Positions 63,437 through 64,000 of a stretch of 64,000 bases of DNA are shown in pieces. How positions within the stretch are numbered: position 1 is the stretch's first letter; each line of letters opens with the position of its first letter. Both the position numbers and the translations under genes were made by a program. The notes under the pieces were generated by a model. That model saw nothing but the letters and a program-made list of their open reading frames with translations, was not told the DNA's origin and made no database searches. The stretch comes from Sphingomonas sp. (GTDB lineage: Bacteria > Pseudomonadota > Alphaproteobacteria > Sphingomonadales > Sphingomonadaceae), in NCBI RefSeq assembly GCF_019635515.1, contig NZ_JAHBZI010000001.1:806001-870000 (forward strand). Reading direction: 5' to 3'.

Positions 63437-64000
63437 CGATCCCGCTCCAGCGTATACCGCGCGATGTCGCGCAGCAGATCGGCTTCCGGGCCATAGGATT
63501 TCAGATGTTCGATCGCCTGATCGACGAGTAGCGTGGCCTGTGCCCGCGCCCGTTCGGCGCCGAGCAGGCTGAGGAAGGTTTCCTTGCCCGCTTCGCCATC
63601 CTTGCGCAGCTTCTTGCCGGCCAGTGCCTCGTCGCCCTCGGCATCGAGGAGATCGTCGGCGATCTGGAAGGCGAGGCCCATGTCGCGGGCATAGCCGCGC
63701 AGGCCGGTGCGGCCCTCGGGCGACAGCCGGGCGAGGATCGCGCCGCTTTCCACCGCACAGGCGATCAGCGCGCCGGTCTTCATCGCTTGCAGGCGCGTGA
63801 CGGTCGGCAGGTCGAAGCTGGCTTTCTCGGCCTCCAGGTCCATCATCTGCCCGCCGGCCATGCCCGCCGGCCCGGCATTGTGGGCGAGACAGCCGACCAG
63901 CTCGATGCGCACGAAGGGATCGGGGTGCGTCGCCTCGTCGGCGAGGATCTCGAACGCCAGCGCGTGCAGGCAATCGCCGGCCAGGATCGCGGTCGCCTCG
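63433..64000 (-). CDS. Polyprenyl (farnesyl/geranylgeranyl) diphosphate synthase, N-terminus outside window
   Basis: The C-terminal ~188 residues are visible, with an open frame to the window edge. The second aspartate-rich motif FQIADDLLDAEGDE and the substrate-side segments GLRGYARDMGLA and KTGALIACAVE are intact. The first DDxxD motif would lie outside the window. It condenses isoprenyl diphosphates in the cytoplasm. The short C-terminus ending YTLERDR is normal. Probably IspA, but the chain length cannot be decided from this part, so no symbol is assigned. Confidence 0.92.
   Translation of the reverse strand, partial: EATAILAGDCLHALAFEILADEATHPDPFVRIELVGCLAHNAGPAGMAGGQMMDLEAEKASFDLPTVTRLQAMKTGALIACAVESGAILARLSPEGRTGLRGYARDMGLAFQIADDLLDAEGDEALAGKKLRKDGEAGKETFLSLLGAERARAQATLLVDQAIEHLKSYGPEADLLRDIARYTLERDR

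Noticed and set aside
63437-63973. N-terminal extension of the small lipoprotein reading frame
   Set aside because: It overlaps the prenyl synthase in another frame and is Arg-rich without pattern; the GTG at 63436 with a lipobox is the sensible start.

Overview
The window looks like a chromosomal segment of a high-GC alphaproteobacterium, most likely a Sphingomonas-type sphingomonad. The reasons are the gene families present (intracellular PHA depolymerase, a large TonB-dependent receptor, glnB-glnA, exosortase-A-associated glycan genes, SleB hydrolase, SOUL and glycine-zipper proteins), frequent GTG starts, many ATGA stop/start overlaps, and several families of intergenic palindromic repeats. 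No rRNA, phage or CRISPR was seen. This taxonomic call is inference from gene content.

Layout. 1-9 kb: a lipid-type ABC exporter, phaZ, an 11-bp phased repeat array, DUF1232, a PNPOx-like protein, a degenerate glucokinase, DUF805, SMI1/KNR4, thiolase and a MaoC hydratase (PHA/acyl-CoA metabolism). 9-16 kb: MscS channel, topoisomerase IB, then a glycan locus of acyltransferase, exosortase-A-type O-glycosylation ligase, a coupled small membrane ORF, and a divergent glycosyltransferase followed by a proline-rich membrane protein. 16-25.7 kb: small regulators with an S24 repressor-like protein, an SLC13 permease, VOC, quinone oxidoreductase, a TPR protein, aldehyde dehydrogenase and an M20 peptidase.

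25.8-34.9 kb: a roughly 9.1-kb genomic island in the 3' end of tRNA-Gly(CCC). A 19-bp copy of the tRNA 3' end, followed by the ancestral CCA, reappears at 34888-34908. The island carries an SDR, an orphan LuxR, an HchA/DJ-1 protein, an alpha/beta hydrolase, a TonB receptor, a divergent TetR, a short MscS-like protein and a DyP peroxidase. No integrase remains.

34.9-49 kb: a second M20 peptidase, PYROXD2-like oxidoreductase, APC permease, CinA-like protein, PqqB-like MBL protein, methionine aminopeptidase, ferredoxin-NADP reductase, glnB-glnA behind a sigma-54-like promoter, a lipoprotein, SOUL protein, glycine-zipper protein and phosphomannose isomerase. 49-64 kb: bamD, recN, an acyltransferase/membrane/winged-helix operon, SleB hydrolase, tgt, HAD, CDF transporter, EF-hand protein, queA, cyclophilin, coaD, a small lipoprotein and a prenyl diphosphate synthase cut by the window end. 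tgt and queA together supply two steps of queuosine tRNA modification.

The main discoveries to follow up are the integrase-less tRNA-Gly island, the 11-bp phased array downstream of phaZ, the altered glucokinase active site and the exosortase-type glycan pair without an exosortase nearby.
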